The notes: generated by a model from the letters alone, not told the origin. A stretch of 64,000 nucleotides of DNA from Glaciecola sp947496235 (GCF_050306235.1 NZ_JBLWFH010000003.1:422942-486941); one strand, 5' to 3'; shown: positions 8,131-16,940, numbered from the stretch's first letter. Made by a program: numbers and translations.

Positions 8131-9006
8131 CTAAGGAGTAAATTTCTCTACCTTATAGCCATCTTGTTCTAGCAAATGAATTAACCCATCTTCACCTGCA
8201 AGATGAAGAGCACCTACTAGTACAAATTCTACATCATCATCTTTTAGCATATTGACGATTTGCGGATACCAAGCATTGTTGCGATCGACCATTATGTTTT
8301 GATACACCTTTGGATATTCATCTATCCATGAATCCATACCTGCGGCAAAAAGACCACTTAAATCACCTTTCCTCCAAGCCTCGTGAAGAGACAAGATCAT
8401 CTCGTCACCTTTACTGACATCTTCTAAGGTGTATTTGATAAGTGCATCAGGGTCCATGTCATTAAATCCTTTAATAAGATCTAACTGAGATTCAACAGAC
8501 TCTAACCAACCTATATGCTTTTTATTTTCAGTTGCTTTGTTGAAGAAAAAATCGTCGACACCAGGTTGGGTGAAACCTCTAAGTTGAAACTCAGTAATAG
8601 TAAGTACTAGCATAGCACCAGCAGGTCTTAGTGCTTGAATCTGGGCAGCAGGAATACCCCGACTATCCAAGTAAGTCTGTAATTGAGTTTGCACTTCTGG
8701 AGATAACTGAGCATTCAAGGTTTGTCCTTGCGGTTGCAAAATCACTGGCAAGGTTTGTTGCTGAAACTCTGGCGAGTTCAAAGCTGCAATGTCAGTTTCA
8801 AAATACACTTCTTTTGCTTGTTCAAATGCTTCTTGATAAGGGGAAGCTAGAGGATAATCATCTGCAGTTAAAATATGAATAGTTCCTCCAAGATAAAGAA
8901 ACTTATCACCCTTACTAACTTTATAAACCGAAGAAGCATTGGAAATAAATGCTGTTAGCAGTAGCACCAAAGCGGTTAAAAACTTGAATCTTGTTACTTG
9001 CATCAT
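8131..9006 (-). CDS. TraB/GumN family protein
   Basis: 291 residues with a cleavable N-terminal signal (FLTALVLLLTAFISNAS) and the TraB/GumN fold signatures: YLGGTIHIL near residue 40 and VLVGALHLAGEDGLIHLLEQDGY at the C-terminus. The family is related to Tiki-type metal-dependent peptidases (GxxH motifs, here GTIH and GALH), but most bacterial members are uncharacterised. It is likely periplasmic. It starts 17 bp after the gene at 9024-10295, so the two are probably co-transcribed. AAGGAC precedes a double ATG (9006/9003); the second has the better spacing. Confidence 0.85.
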   Translation of the reverse strand: MMQVTRFKFLTALVLLLTAFISNASSVYKVSKGDKFLYLGGTIHILTADDYPLASPYQEAFEQAKEVYFETDIAALNSPEFQQQTLPVILQPQGQTLNAQLSPEVQTQLQTYLDSRGIPAAQIQALRPAGAMLVLTITEFQLRGFTQPGVDDFFFNKATENKKHIGWLESVESQLDLIKGFNDMDPDALIKYTLEDVSKGDEMILSLHEAWRKGDLSGLFAAGMDSWIDEYPKVYQNIMVDRNNAWYPQIVNMLKDDDVEFVLVGALHLAGEDGLIHLLEQDGYKVEKFTP

Positions 9007-9023
9007 TGTGTCCTTATTTGCAA

Positions 9024-10295
9024 TTAATGAGAAATAGGCAGGGCGTCAATTCTCCCTTGAATTACCTTGACTACTTTTTGATATGTCTCACTGTCAACAC
9101 TACCATATTTTTGTATAAATGCTTGCTTTGACAGGCCTTCATCTAAATTATTAATTTGTGGAAAGTAGGCATTTTCATCATCAAACGCGATAATAATATC
9201 CTGAATGCTCTCTGCCAATTCGGGAGTTACCGCTAGTGACGCAAAATGCGCGCCGGCCATGTCAGCTGACAAGTCTACAAAGCTATATCCAGACCCGCCC
9301 TGACCTCTGTCCATAAGCTCTTTAAATTCGCCGACGGCAATACTAAACCCTTGTTGCGATAGAAGTTTGATTGCCGCTGAAAATATAAAATGCAAACTTA
9401 AATCATGACGCCCAGCTAGCGTGGTTCCTTTATCAACTGTAGGTATTACCCCGCCCATAGTTTCGCTTAAATTTCCTACTGTCCTAGCAAACCTTCGATG
9501 CCCTGCATAGGCTGATAAAGCCATTATAGCTGCTTCGTTTTCTAGTACCGGATCGCCATTTTGGCTATACACCTTGGCTTCTTTCATTAATTCCACTAAA
9601 TAATAGTTTAGTGAATTACGATTTTCAGGGTTTGGTGGTAATTGATCTAAAAAGAAAAGATACCCCATGACTCTTTGTTTAAATATGTTGCTGCGTTCAT
9701 CTTCCCCGCTAGTATCGACCTTCTTAAATTCTGACAATAATGATAGTAAAGGTTTGAGTGAAACAATTGCCGTTTTATCAATAACCTGAACAGCTTCAAT
9801 TGTATCTAAAGCGACACTGGCAACATCACTTTGGGTATACCTATTAGCGATTATTTCAGTCAACCATAGTGCCAACCCGCCTGGAACATGGACTTGACCA
9901 ACACTGACCGACCTTAAATTAAAACCTTCACCTTCGACAACTTCAGCGTAGAGATTAAAGTACAAGCCACCAAATAACTCTGTAAATTGATAGGTTGCAG
10001 CAATCATTATGTGGTCACTTCGAAAATCTACGATCGCTCTGGCTTCTGGATAGGCCCGTTGTAAAAACCCAGCTAAGCTCGTTGCTTGACTCTGGGTAAT
10101 TTTAATTTGATGGTTGTTTTTTCTTTTAATGATGGCTTGTCTGGATTCATATAGTAATTGATTAACAGAATCAGCATCATTTAATTGTCGGCCGCCATCT
10201 GCACTCACTGAACCCGAGAAATCGACAGATAGAAAAACCAGTATTAGTACTAAAACAAGTACTATCAGTAAGCTAACTTTAACTTTTTGCCACAT
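9024..10295 (-). CDS. Hypothetical membrane-anchored protein of the parE operon
   Basis: 423 residues beginning with a single strongly hydrophobic helix (LLIVLVLVLILVFLSV, residues about 9-24) and continuing as a large, probably periplasmic, soluble domain. I do not recognise the domain. Motifs that stand out are YAGHRRFARTVGNL, TTLAGRHDLSLHFIFSAA, GGSGYSFVDLSADMAGAHFA and a C-terminal KQAFIQKYGS. It precedes the TraB/GumN gene closely. The gene start is 8 bp from the left end of the inserted element at 10304. Without that element its ATG would lie 4 nt after the parE stop codon, so it was probably translated as part of the parE operon before the insertion. Confidence 0.75.
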   Translation of the reverse strand: MWQKVKVSLLIVLVLVLILVFLSVDFSGSVSADGGRQLNDADSVNQLLYESRQAIIKRKNNHQIKITQSQATSLAGFLQRAYPEARAIVDFRSDHIMIAATYQFTELFGGLYFNLYAEVVEGEGFNLRSVSVGQVHVPGGLALWLTEIIANRYTQSDVASVALDTIEAVQVIDKTAIVSLKPLLSLLSEFKKVDTSGEDERSNIFKQRVMGYLFFLDQLPPNPENRNSLNYYLVELMKEAKVYSQNGDPVLENEAAIMALSAYAGHRRFARTVGNLSETMGGVIPTVDKGTTLAGRHDLSLHFIFSAAIKLLSQQGFSIAVGEFKELMDRGQGGSGYSFVDLSADMAGAHFASLAVTPELAESIQDIIIAFDDENAYFPQINNLDEGLSKQAFIQKYGSVDSETYQKVVKVIQGRIDALPISH

Positions 10296-10309
10296 TTAAT
10301 CAATGTCCG

Positions 10310-10436
10310 TTAAATCATAAATTGACAACGAACATTCCGTCGAAGCCTCTTGAAATGGTATTGAGTATTTTCCTTGGATTTTCTTTATTAATCATAAATT
10401 GACAACCATTCACTAAAATAAACCATAAAATGACAA
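10310..10436 (+). repeat. Left-end repeat array (three spaced copies)
   Basis: Copies at 10310-10328 (TTAAATCATAAATTGACAA), 10388-10405 (TTAATCATAAATTGACAA) and 10419-10436 (TAAACCATAAAATGACAA). Their ends lie 77 and 31 bp apart. By analogy with Tn7 these would be transposase (TnsB-type) binding sites. The stretch 10296-10656 (361 bp) contains nothing else I can support; a 66-codon frame across the array is probably a shadow. Confidence 0.8.
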
Positions 10437-10656
10437 TTTTTTCTAATATACAAAACAATAAAAGGAAACCTAAGGGTGTTTGCGCAATGATAAATGACCT
10501 GTTAGTTATCAACAATAGATTTCAGGCATTAATTAATTTTGAATACGAATTACGATAAAAGTTCGCGGCACTTTTTTATAAATGTTGTGTGAACGCGGTA
10601 TTGGTGTGTGAATAAATTTTTTAAGTCCACCTACCAGCAAAAAATATCAGGAACAT

Positions 10657-11180
10657 TTAAAATATCGATGACCAGTCCCCAGCTAAGAGGTTTACAAAGC
10701 CGAAAATTATCGCTAAGAGAGCGCAAAATATCGAAAAGATTCGAAAAATCCAACTAATTGTTTCTAATGTTGATGAGGAGAATTCAAGCTCACGAAAGTT
10801 AGCAAAAAAAGCAGCGGCGAAATAACTTAGAAATAGTAGAAAGATTCCAATATATCGGTTCCAATTCATATGCATTGATTCAGCAATCACAATTGGAATT
10901 AAAAAGATTGTGAAGAATAAGGAAGAATATCTGAATATTCTCTTGTCTTCAGTCACAAACTTCGTGATGTTCTTGGTTGAAAGATAGAGCATTTCTTCTC
11001 CGCCCGCATAAAACAATAAAGCAAAGCAAGCCGAACCAATGTAAAACAATACGCTCCTAAACCTAAACTCACTATTTCCAAGAAAGTAAAATGTAAATAC
11101 GATAATACCGCCCAAATAAAAACGGGCAGGAGCAAGGACAAAAAGAAATATTGCCAAGATATTCCGAAATTATCGCTCAT
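10657..11180 (-). pseudogene. Cargo integral membrane protein, start and body in different frames
   Basis: The body (10657-11157 frame, 166 codons) encodes a hydrophobic protein with about four or five helices, ending FVNLLAGDWSSIF. That frame has no ATG at its front, only a TTG at 11157, and an upstream stop. The best start, an ATG at 11180 with GGGA 6 nt upstream, opens the neighbouring frame (MSDNFGISWQYF). Shifting by one base near the T-rich run at about 11140-11150 joins it to the body, giving about 174 residues. So this is either a frameshifted gene, a TTG-started gene, or a shifted translation. No family recognised. It lies within the Tn7-like element. Confidence 0.5.
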
Positions 11181-11354
11181 TAATTCCCGACTTTAGCTTT
11201 TACTATAATAGAGATAGCTATTGCCATTGGCTGCTATCATTTGATTTGCCAAATTATAACTCATGCTGAAATAACTATTGTGCTTGATATTGCCCAATAC
11301 CTCATAGGAAACAGTACTATTGCCTGCTTTACTTTTGCCATAGGTGTTTTTAAT

Positions 11355-11555
11355 CTAACTCTGTTCTTCGTTGTTTTCTGATGTTATTGTTTGCGACCAA
11401 TCGAAAACGAAAAACCCAATTCCAACGAATATCCCAGCCATGTATGGATAAACACTCTGTGGGATTAAAATACCTATTGCTATTTGAATGATAATAAAGA
11501 ATATAACCACCAAAAATGATAGCATTTTCTTTTTCAATCGCTTTTGGTTTGGCAT
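11355..11555 (-). CDS. Small basic membrane protein (possible cargo)
   Basis: 66 codons from the ATG at 11555 (MPNQKRLKKKML), then two hydrophobic helices (FLVVIFFIIIQIAIGILI and YMAGIFVGIGFFVF) and an acidic tail SENNEEQS. The positive-inside pattern suggests a two-helix inner-membrane protein. The start codon touches the innermost right-end repeat and there is no clear ribosome binding site, so expression is uncertain. A role inside the element (toxin, immunity or passenger) cannot be inferred from sequence. The 174 bp between it and the next gene shows no further feature. Confidence 0.4.
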   Translation of the reverse strand: MPNQKRLKKKMLSFLVVIFFIIIQIAIGILIPQSVYPYMAGIFVGIGFFVFDWSQTITSENNEEQS

Positions 11556-11616
11556 TGTCAACTTATGCTTAAATCCTTGTCAGCTTATGGTTTACCATTG
11601 TCAATTTATGGTTTAA
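11555..11616 (-). repeat. Right-end repeat array (three abutting copies)
   Basis: Copies on the plus strand begin with TTGTCA at 11555, 11578 and 11598: TTGTCAACTTATGCTTAAA, TTGTCAGCTTATGGTTTAC and TTGTCAATTTATGGTTTAA. They are spaced 23 and 20 bp apart, inverted relative to the left array. The outermost copy differs from the outermost left copy at one of 19 positions. Confidence 0.85.
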
Positions 11617-11623
11617 TCACCAA

Positions 11624-13516
11624 TCAATCAATAACCGCGAGGTTTCCTTTGCTTTCGAGCCAAGCTCTTCTGTCTGAGGAACGTTTTTTCGCTAGTAACA
11701 TGTCCATAAGCTCAAGCATGGTTTCAGCGTCTTCGGAAGTTAGCTGGACCAGTCGTCGCGTGTTGGGATCCATGGTAGTTTCACGTAATTGTAGTGGATT
11801 CATTTCACCAAGACCTTTAAAGCGCTGAACATTCACTTTGCCACGCTTGTTTTCAGCTTCAATACGATCAAGTACCCCTTGTTTTTCTGCTTCATCTAAG
11901 GCGTAGTAGACTTCTTTACCTATATCAATTCTGAATAAGGGTGGCATAGCCACATACACGTGACCAGCATCTACCAAAGCTCTGAAATGTTTAACAAAGA
12001 GCGCACATAATAAGGTGGCGATGTGCAATCCATCAGAGTCAGCGTCGGCTAGAATGCAGATTTTTCCATAACGTAAATCGGATAAATCGCTAGAATCTGG
12101 ATCTATGCCCAAGGCTACTGAAATATCGTGAATTTCTTGAGACGCCAATACTTGAGAAGAATCCACTTCCCAGCTGTTAAGAATCTTTCCGCGCAGTGGC
12201 ATTATGGCTTGAAACTCTCTGTCCCTCGCCTGTTTAGCAGAACCACCGGCTGAATCACCCTCGACTAAAAATAATTCAGAGCGCGAGGTATCCTGCGTCG
12301 AACAATCGGTTAATTTACCTGGTAATGCAGGCCCCTGAGTGACCTTTTTACGTGCGACTTTTTTACTTTGACGTAGGCGACGTTGTGCATTTGAAATACA
12401 CATTTCCGCTAATACTTCTGCAACATCAGTGTGTTGGTTTAACCATAAACTAAAGGCATCTTTCACTACGCCAGAAACAAAAGCAGAGGCTTGACGTGAA
12501 GACAGTCTTTCTTTGGTTTGTCCCGCAAACTGTGGATCATGCATCTTGGTAGAAAGAATGTAGGCACAACGATCCCAGATATCATCAGCGGTAATTTTGA
12601 CGCCGCGCGGCAATAAGTTTCTAAACTCACAAAATTCTCGCATGGCATCTAATAAACCTTGTCTGAGACCATTAACGTGAGTACCGCCTTGGGCAGTTGG
12701 AATCAAGTTCACATAACTTTCGGTGACCATCTCGCCGCCTTCTGGCAACCACATGACCGCCCAATCTGCAGTTTCCCCGTTACCCGAATATTGCCCCACA
12801 AAAGGCGTGTCCTCAGGAATCGTGATACTGTCTTTGACTGATTGATATAGATAATCTCTTAAGCCGTCTTCGTAATACCATTCTTGGCTTTCTTTCGTTT
12901 GTTTATTATCGAAGCGAATCTTCAAACCTGGACACAACACCGCCTTGGCTCTCAAAAGATGCAATAAGCGGCTTACCGAAAACTTTTCTGAATCAAAATA
13001 TTTGGGATCTGGCCAAAAATGTACCCGTGTTCCAGTATTGCGCTTCCCACAGCTATCGACGACTTCTAACTCGCGGGTTTTATCACCGTCAGCAAACGCC
13101 ATTTCATAAACTTGGCCATCACGTCTTACGGTTACTTCGACCTTATTCGATAACGCATTTACTACCGAAATACCAACGCCGTGCAAACCACCGGAATATT
13201 CGTAGTTTTTATTTGAGAATTTACCACCCGCGTGGAGTTTGGACATGATCAATTCGACCCCAGATATTTTTTCCTCTGGGTGAATGTCCACTGGCATACC
13301 ACGACCATCATCTATGACTTCTAAAGAATGGTCTAGGTGTAGTATCACTTTAATGTTGCTCGCATGACCCGCTAAAGCTTCATCCACGCTATTATCAATG
13401 ACTTCTTGTGCCAAGTGATTTGGGCGCGCGGTATCTGTGTACATTCCGGGGCGTCGCTTTACCGGTTCTAACCCGTTTAAGACTTCAATGGCATCTGAAT
13501 TATATTGGCTTGTCAT
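11624..13516 (-). CDS. parE: DNA topoisomerase IV subunit B
   Basis: 630 residues, the usual length for gammaproteobacterial ParE. It is the ATPase subunit that pairs with ParC to decatenate chromosomes. GHKL ATPase motifs: VIDNSVDEALAG, DDGRGMPVDIHPEE and GGLHGVGISVVNALS, with the QTKERLSSRQAS switch-lysine region. TOPRIM motifs: LVEGDSAGGSA, PLRGKILN and ILADADSDGLHI. The C-terminal RFKGLGEMNP separates it from GyrB, which has a long insert here that this protein lacks. It is downstream of nudF-yqiB-yqiA as in Enterobacteria. Its TGA stop lies inside the 5-bp duplication of the Tn7-like element; the coding sequence is intact. parC is not in the window. Confidence 0.96.
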   Translation of the reverse strand: MTSQYNSDAIEVLNGLEPVKRRPGMYTDTARPNHLAQEVIDNSVDEALAGHASNIKVILHLDHSLEVIDDGRGMPVDIHPEEKISGVELIMSKLHAGGKFSNKNYEYSGGLHGVGISVVNALSNKVEVTVRRDGQVYEMAFADGDKTRELEVVDSCGKRNTGTRVHFWPDPKYFDSEKFSVSRLLHLLRAKAVLCPGLKIRFDNKQTKESQEWYYEDGLRDYLYQSVKDSITIPEDTPFVGQYSGNGETADWAVMWLPEGGEMVTESYVNLIPTAQGGTHVNGLRQGLLDAMREFCEFRNLLPRGVKITADDIWDRCAYILSTKMHDPQFAGQTKERLSSRQASAFVSGVVKDAFSLWLNQHTDVAEVLAEMCISNAQRRLRQSKKVARKKVTQGPALPGKLTDCSTQDTSRSELFLVEGDSAGGSAKQARDREFQAIMPLRGKILNSWEVDSSQVLASQEIHDISVALGIDPDSSDLSDLRYGKICILADADSDGLHIATLLCALFVKHFRALVDAGHVYVAMPPLFRIDIGKEVYYALDEAEKQGVLDRIEAENKRGKVNVQRFKGLGEMNPLQLRETTMDPNTRRLVQLTSEDAETMLELMDMLLAKKRSSDRRAWLESKGNLAVID

Positions 13517-13638
13517 AGTTATTTTTCTTTATTGTTAAGCTTGTTTTCAGCTAGCGAACAGCAGTGACATCAGGACTTATATTTGCCCTTTAATAGCCCT
13601 CAATAGTATCAAGGGGACTTGTTCCGAGCAATAATCAA

Positions 13639-14208
13639 CTAGCGCAAAAAGGCGATTATTTTTGGTAGCCATTGGTGATAATCAACAAAGCTATGATCGC
13701 CGCCTTGTTCTATATATAAATGGCTATTTCGAAACTTTTCTGCAGCTGTACGGTAATCTAAAGTTTCGTCACCGGTTTGCAGTAGCACCATGTAATTGTC
13801 TGGCTTTTTAACTTGCTCACTGTAGTAGCCGTATAAATGACTAATATTTTCTGGCGTTATATAAAAAACTTCACCGCTATATGGGTTAATGTGCTTCCCC
13901 ATATAGTCTACTAATAATCGAAAAGGTTCCACAGCTGGGTTAACTAAGACAGCTTTACCGCCATATTTTTCAACAAAATAATTGGATAAAAATCCGCCCA
14001 TAGAGCTGCCAATAAATCTTAGCTCGTTCGCTGGTAATGTTTTAACCAAAGAATCAATAATGTCAACCGCACGATCAATATTTCCGGGCAATCGGGGCGC
14101 ATGTAAATTTATGCTTGGATAATGTTTTTTAAAAAATGCTTGAGTCTGACGCGCTTTTTCAGACATGGGGGAACTTAAAAACCCATGTAAATAAATAATA
14201 TGCTGCAT
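13639..14208 (-). CDS. yqiA: YqiA-like alpha/beta-hydrolase esterase
   Basis: 189 residues of the YqiA/UPF0227 alpha/beta-hydrolase family (short acyl esterases). It begins MQHIIYLHGFLSSPMSEKA with the oxyanion-region HGF, and has the nucleophile elbow GSSMGGF (Ser at about residue 68), LVNPAV, a late Asp in QTGDETLDY and the catalytic His in GGDHSF. It sits 3 bp from yqiB and upstream of parE, the enterobacterial order. Confidence 0.9.
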   Translation of the reverse strand: MQHIIYLHGFLSSPMSEKARQTQAFFKKHYPSINLHAPRLPGNIDRAVDIIDSLVKTLPANELRFIGSSMGGFLSNYFVEKYGGKAVLVNPAVEPFRLLVDYMGKHINPYSGEVFYITPENISHLYGYYSEQVKKPDNYMVLLQTGDETLDYRTAAEKFRNSHLYIEQGGDHSFVDYHQWLPKIIAFLR

Positions 14209-14211
14209 GTA

Positions 14212-14661
14212 TTAATTCTGTGTATTTGAAGACTGATTTTGTCTTATGCTCTTGTCGTTATTATCCATGCAGAATTTTAGCCATTCTGCTAAGAATAAGT
14301 TGGTCATAAATTTTTCATTTCGTTGATGCATATGTAAGTTGGGGTATTCATACACTGGCTTTAGGCGTTTCACTCGCTGCGTTTCCAAAACTTCAGCAAC
14401 TTTTGCATCATGATACATTCGGATGACCATCGCAGGGCGCAAAAACGCAGGTGTGCCTGATGTTATTTGCGCCATAGTAAGCGTACTTGTATAGGGCGTA
14501 GATTCCAAAATTTGAATGCGATACTCCAGTGCGCCGTTAATAATAAACTGGTAAGACAAATCTTCTGTGTCACAATCAGGCAACAGCTTTAACATGCACA
14601 TATAGTTATTCTCACAAATTGAGAGAATACTAGGTAAATGTGGTACATATCGCTGTTTCAC
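14212..14661 (-). CDS. yqiB: YqiB-like protein, DUF1249
   Basis: 149-residue cytosolic protein of the DUF1249 family. It begins with a variant of the family N-terminus, MKQRYVPHLPSILSICENNY; the middle has RIQILESTPYTSTLTM and YHDAKVAEVLETQ, then a conserved PNLHMHQRNEKFMTNLFLAEWL. No biochemical role is established. Between nudF and yqiA; the cpdA gene found here in E. coli is absent. Confidence 0.88.
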   Translation of the reverse strand: MKQRYVPHLPSILSICENNYMCMLKLLPDCDTEDLSYQFIINGALEYRIQILESTPYTSTLTMAQITSGTPAFLRPAMVIRMYHDAKVAEVLETQRVKRLKPVYEYPNLHMHQRNEKFMTNLFLAEWLKFCMDNNDKSIRQNQSSNTQN

Positions 14662-14673
14662 TTCACTTCCAAC

Positions 14674-15285
14674 TTAAGATGCCCATGCATCCAGAATATT
14701 TTGTTTATTTAAAAAGAACCATTGTAGCAGGATTATTGCTGTCGCGTTTTCTAATTTCCCCGACAATAACCATTCTTTCGCAACAGCCTCTGATACTCTA
14801 TGCACACGAATATCTTCTGTTTCTTCATCTAGTCCGTGTACGCCCCCAGCGTTCGACGCATCGACTTTGCCAATATAAGCATAAATGCGTTCAGTGGTGC
14901 CACCTGGACTGACTAAAAAACTCGGTATTTCAAACACTTTATCCAACACCAGATTCGCTTCTTCTTTAGCTTCTCTGTGAATCACCTCTTCATAGGATTC
15001 GTTTGGTTCGATAATGCCAGCAACCACTTCTAACTGCCAGGGAGTTTTAGCCGTTTCCATGGCAGGAAACCTAAATTGCTCTATTAAAACAAATTCTTCA
15101 AGCTCAGGATCATAAGGTAATACAGCCACCGCATGCCCGCGTTCAAACACTTCACGGGTAAATACTGGTGTCCAACTACCATCAAACTTTTTATGTTGGA
15201 CGTGATATAAATTAGTTTTAAAAAAACCAGTATGTAGCGACTCCTTGTTAATAACCTTCACATCATCTTTGCCTAACTCTTGCAT
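14674..15285 (-). CDS. nudF: ADP-ribose pyrophosphatase (Nudix)
   Basis: 203-residue Nudix hydrolase of the NudF type, which splits ADP-ribose to AMP and ribose-5-phosphate. The Nudix box spans GIIEPNESYEEVIHREAKEE with the metal-binding REAKEEA core; the glycine usually found two residues later (EExGU) is Asn here. Upstream signatures LIEQFRFPAMET and LEVVAGIIEP are typical of the NudF subgroup. First gene of the nudF-yqiB-yqiA-parE run and divergent from tolC, an arrangement shared with E. coli. The 219-bp gap to tolC holds both promoters. Confidence 0.92.
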   Translation of the reverse strand: MQELGKDDVKVINKESLHTGFFKTNLYHVQHKKFDGSWTPVFTREVFERGHAVAVLPYDPELEEFVLIEQFRFPAMETAKTPWQLEVVAGIIEPNESYEEVIHREAKEEANLVLDKVFEIPSFLVSPGGTTERIYAYIGKVDASNAGGVHGLDEETEDIRVHRVSEAVAKEWLLSGKLENATAIILLQWFFLNKQNILDAWAS

Positions 15286-15504
15286 GAAAACTGGCTCCCT
15301 TTCACTGCGATCTTAGTTTAATTTTACTTAATTTAACGAAAATCTGTCGAAATTTCATATTTGAGCAATCTAAATCAGAGTTTTTCACATATTCTGTTAC
15401 ACTTAAACCAAATTTGATACAGGCTTGCGATACTAAGTAACGCTTGATTGTTTTAAAATGACCTTAATGTTAAAAAATTAGAATATTGATAAGGGCTTTA
15501 TCGG

Positions 15505-16920
15505 ATGAAAAAAACGCTTGTTTCCATTTTCCTTGGCATTAGTTTGTCAAGTTCAGCTTTTGCCGATGATTTACTCACCGTCTATCAAATGGCTGTAGAA
15601 AATGATCCGCTTATTAACCGTGCGGAAGCACAAAAAGACGCAGCATATGCTGGTATTGATATCAGCCGTGCAAGCTTACTGCCGCAAATTAGTGGTTCTG
15701 TTAGTTATACAGATTCAAGCCGTGAAATCGTTGACCAACAGCTGATTAGCGAAACTGAATTTATCCAAATCAGTGGTGACGTTGACACCAGCAGCTTGAG
15801 TTATGGTCTTGACCTTAACATGTCACTGTATGACCACTCTAACTGGTTAAATTTAAACCGAGCAGAAATCGTTGCACAACAAAGTGATGCTAGCCTAGGT
15901 GCTGCTTTACAGGATTTGATGGGCCGAACAGTTACCGCTTATTTGGCTGTGCTTAGAGAACAAGACAACGTTGAGTTTGTAAAAGCAGAACTTCGCGCTA
16001 TTGAGCGTCAATTAGAACAAACAAAACAACGATTTGAAGTGGGTCTTACAGCGATCACTGACGTACACGAAGCACAAGCCAATTACGATAATACCATTGC
16101 TCGTCAAATCAGAGCTGAAAACTTGTTAGAACTACGATTAGAAGAGTTACGTGAAATCACCGGTAAATATCATGACAGAATTGATATTTTGGATACTAGT
16201 AAGTTCTCGGCAGTTCCACCAAGCCCAGATAATGTGACTTCATGGCTATCTACAGCAGAAGAAGCTAACCTTAATTTGTTAGCGCAAAGATTTGCTCGTG
16301 ATATTGCAAAAGAAGATATCGATATTTCTCAGTCTGGTCACTATCCGAGCTTAGGTTTACGCGGCTCATACTCTAGAAGCGATAGTAAAACCGAGACATC
16401 TTTGGACGGTATCGACCCAGATACTGGCTTGCCAATTGAAACCCGTGTGAACGATCCTGATCCATTGGATAACAGAAGCATTACACTGAGCTTAAATGTG
16501 CCTATATATGAAGGTGGCGCAACAACAGCGCAAACTAAAAGAGCCAGAGCAAATTACATTGTCGCAAGTGAAAACTTAGAACTTACATACCGTCAAACAG
16601 TACGTTTAGTAAGAAGTTCATTTAACGATGTTAAAGCAGCTATTTCTACTATCAGAGCTCTAGAACAGTCTGTAGTATCTGCAGAAAGTGCATTAAACGC
16701 TACTGAAGCAGGTTTTGATGTGGGTACTAGAACAATCGTAGACGTATTAAACAGCACAAGAAACCTGTTTGATGCTCGTCGAAATTTAGCTGATGCTAGA
16801 TATAACTTTATTCAAGCAATTGTTACGCTAAAACAATCTGCGGGTACTTTGACTAAAGAAGACATTGTAGACATTAACAGAGCCCTATCACCAGCGCCTG
16901 TTCAATCTTCAAACTCTTAA
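15505..16920 (+). CDS. tolC: Outer-membrane efflux channel TolC
   Basis: 471 residues with a signal peptide (MKKTLVSIFLGISLSSSAFA) and two tandem outer-membrane efflux protein repeats. Typical TolC pieces are LLTVYQMAVENDPLINRAEAQ, GLTAITDVHEAQANYDNTIARQ, LSLNVPIYEGGATTAQTKRA and DVGTRTIVDVLNSTRNLFDARRNL. As a trimer it gives the outer-membrane tunnel for RND pumps and type I secretion. It could serve the C39 exporter cassette at 28.7 kb, which encodes no outer-membrane partner of its own. Divergent from nudF; followed directly by a terminator. Confidence 0.95.
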   Translation: MKKTLVSIFLGISLSSSAFADDLLTVYQMAVENDPLINRAEAQKDAAYAGIDISRASLLPQISGSVSYTDSSREIVDQQLISETEFIQISGDVDTSSLSYGLDLNMSLYDHSNWLNLNRAEIVAQQSDASLGAALQDLMGRTVTAYLAVLREQDNVEFVKAELRAIERQLEQTKQRFEVGLTAITDVHEAQANYDNTIARQIRAENLLELRLEELREITGKYHDRIDILDTSKFSAVPPSPDNVTSWLSTAEEANLNLLAQRFARDIAKEDIDISQSGHYPSLGLRGSYSRSDSKTETSLDGIDPDTGLPIETRVNDPDPLDNRSITLSLNVPIYEGGATTAQTKRARANYIVASENLELTYRQTVRLVRSSFNDVKAAISTIRALEQSVVSAESALNATEAGFDVGTRTIVDVLNSTRNLFDARRNLADARYNFIQAIVTLKQSAGTLTKEDIVDINRALSPAPVQSSNS

Positions 16921-16940
16921 TCAAAGGTTAAATGAATATA

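Larger units (their letters stand above)
10304..11622. mobile_element. 1.3-kb Tn7-like mini-element (no transposase) at the 3' end of parE
   Basis: The ends are inverted copies: left TGTCCG then TTAAATCATAAATTGACAA, right (read inward) TGGTGA then TTAAACCATAAATTGACAA, with 18 of 19 inner positions identical. Each end has three copies of this unit, all pointing inward. They are spread over 127 bp on the left and packed end to end over 62 bp on the right. ATCAA is duplicated outside both ends (10299-10303 and 11623-11627), a 5-bp target duplication. The compact end abuts the parE stop codon. Asymmetric multi-site ends, 5-bp duplication and insertion at a conserved gene's 3' end with the compact end facing that gene are all characteristic of Tn7-type elements. 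Only small membrane-protein frames lie inside, so it is either non-autonomous or a decayed remnant. Confidence 0.75.

Noticed and set aside
10315..10515. 66-codon minus-strand frame across the left end of the mini-element
   Set aside because: It runs straight through the repeat array, has no ribosome binding site, and its hydrophobicity follows from AT-rich sequence.
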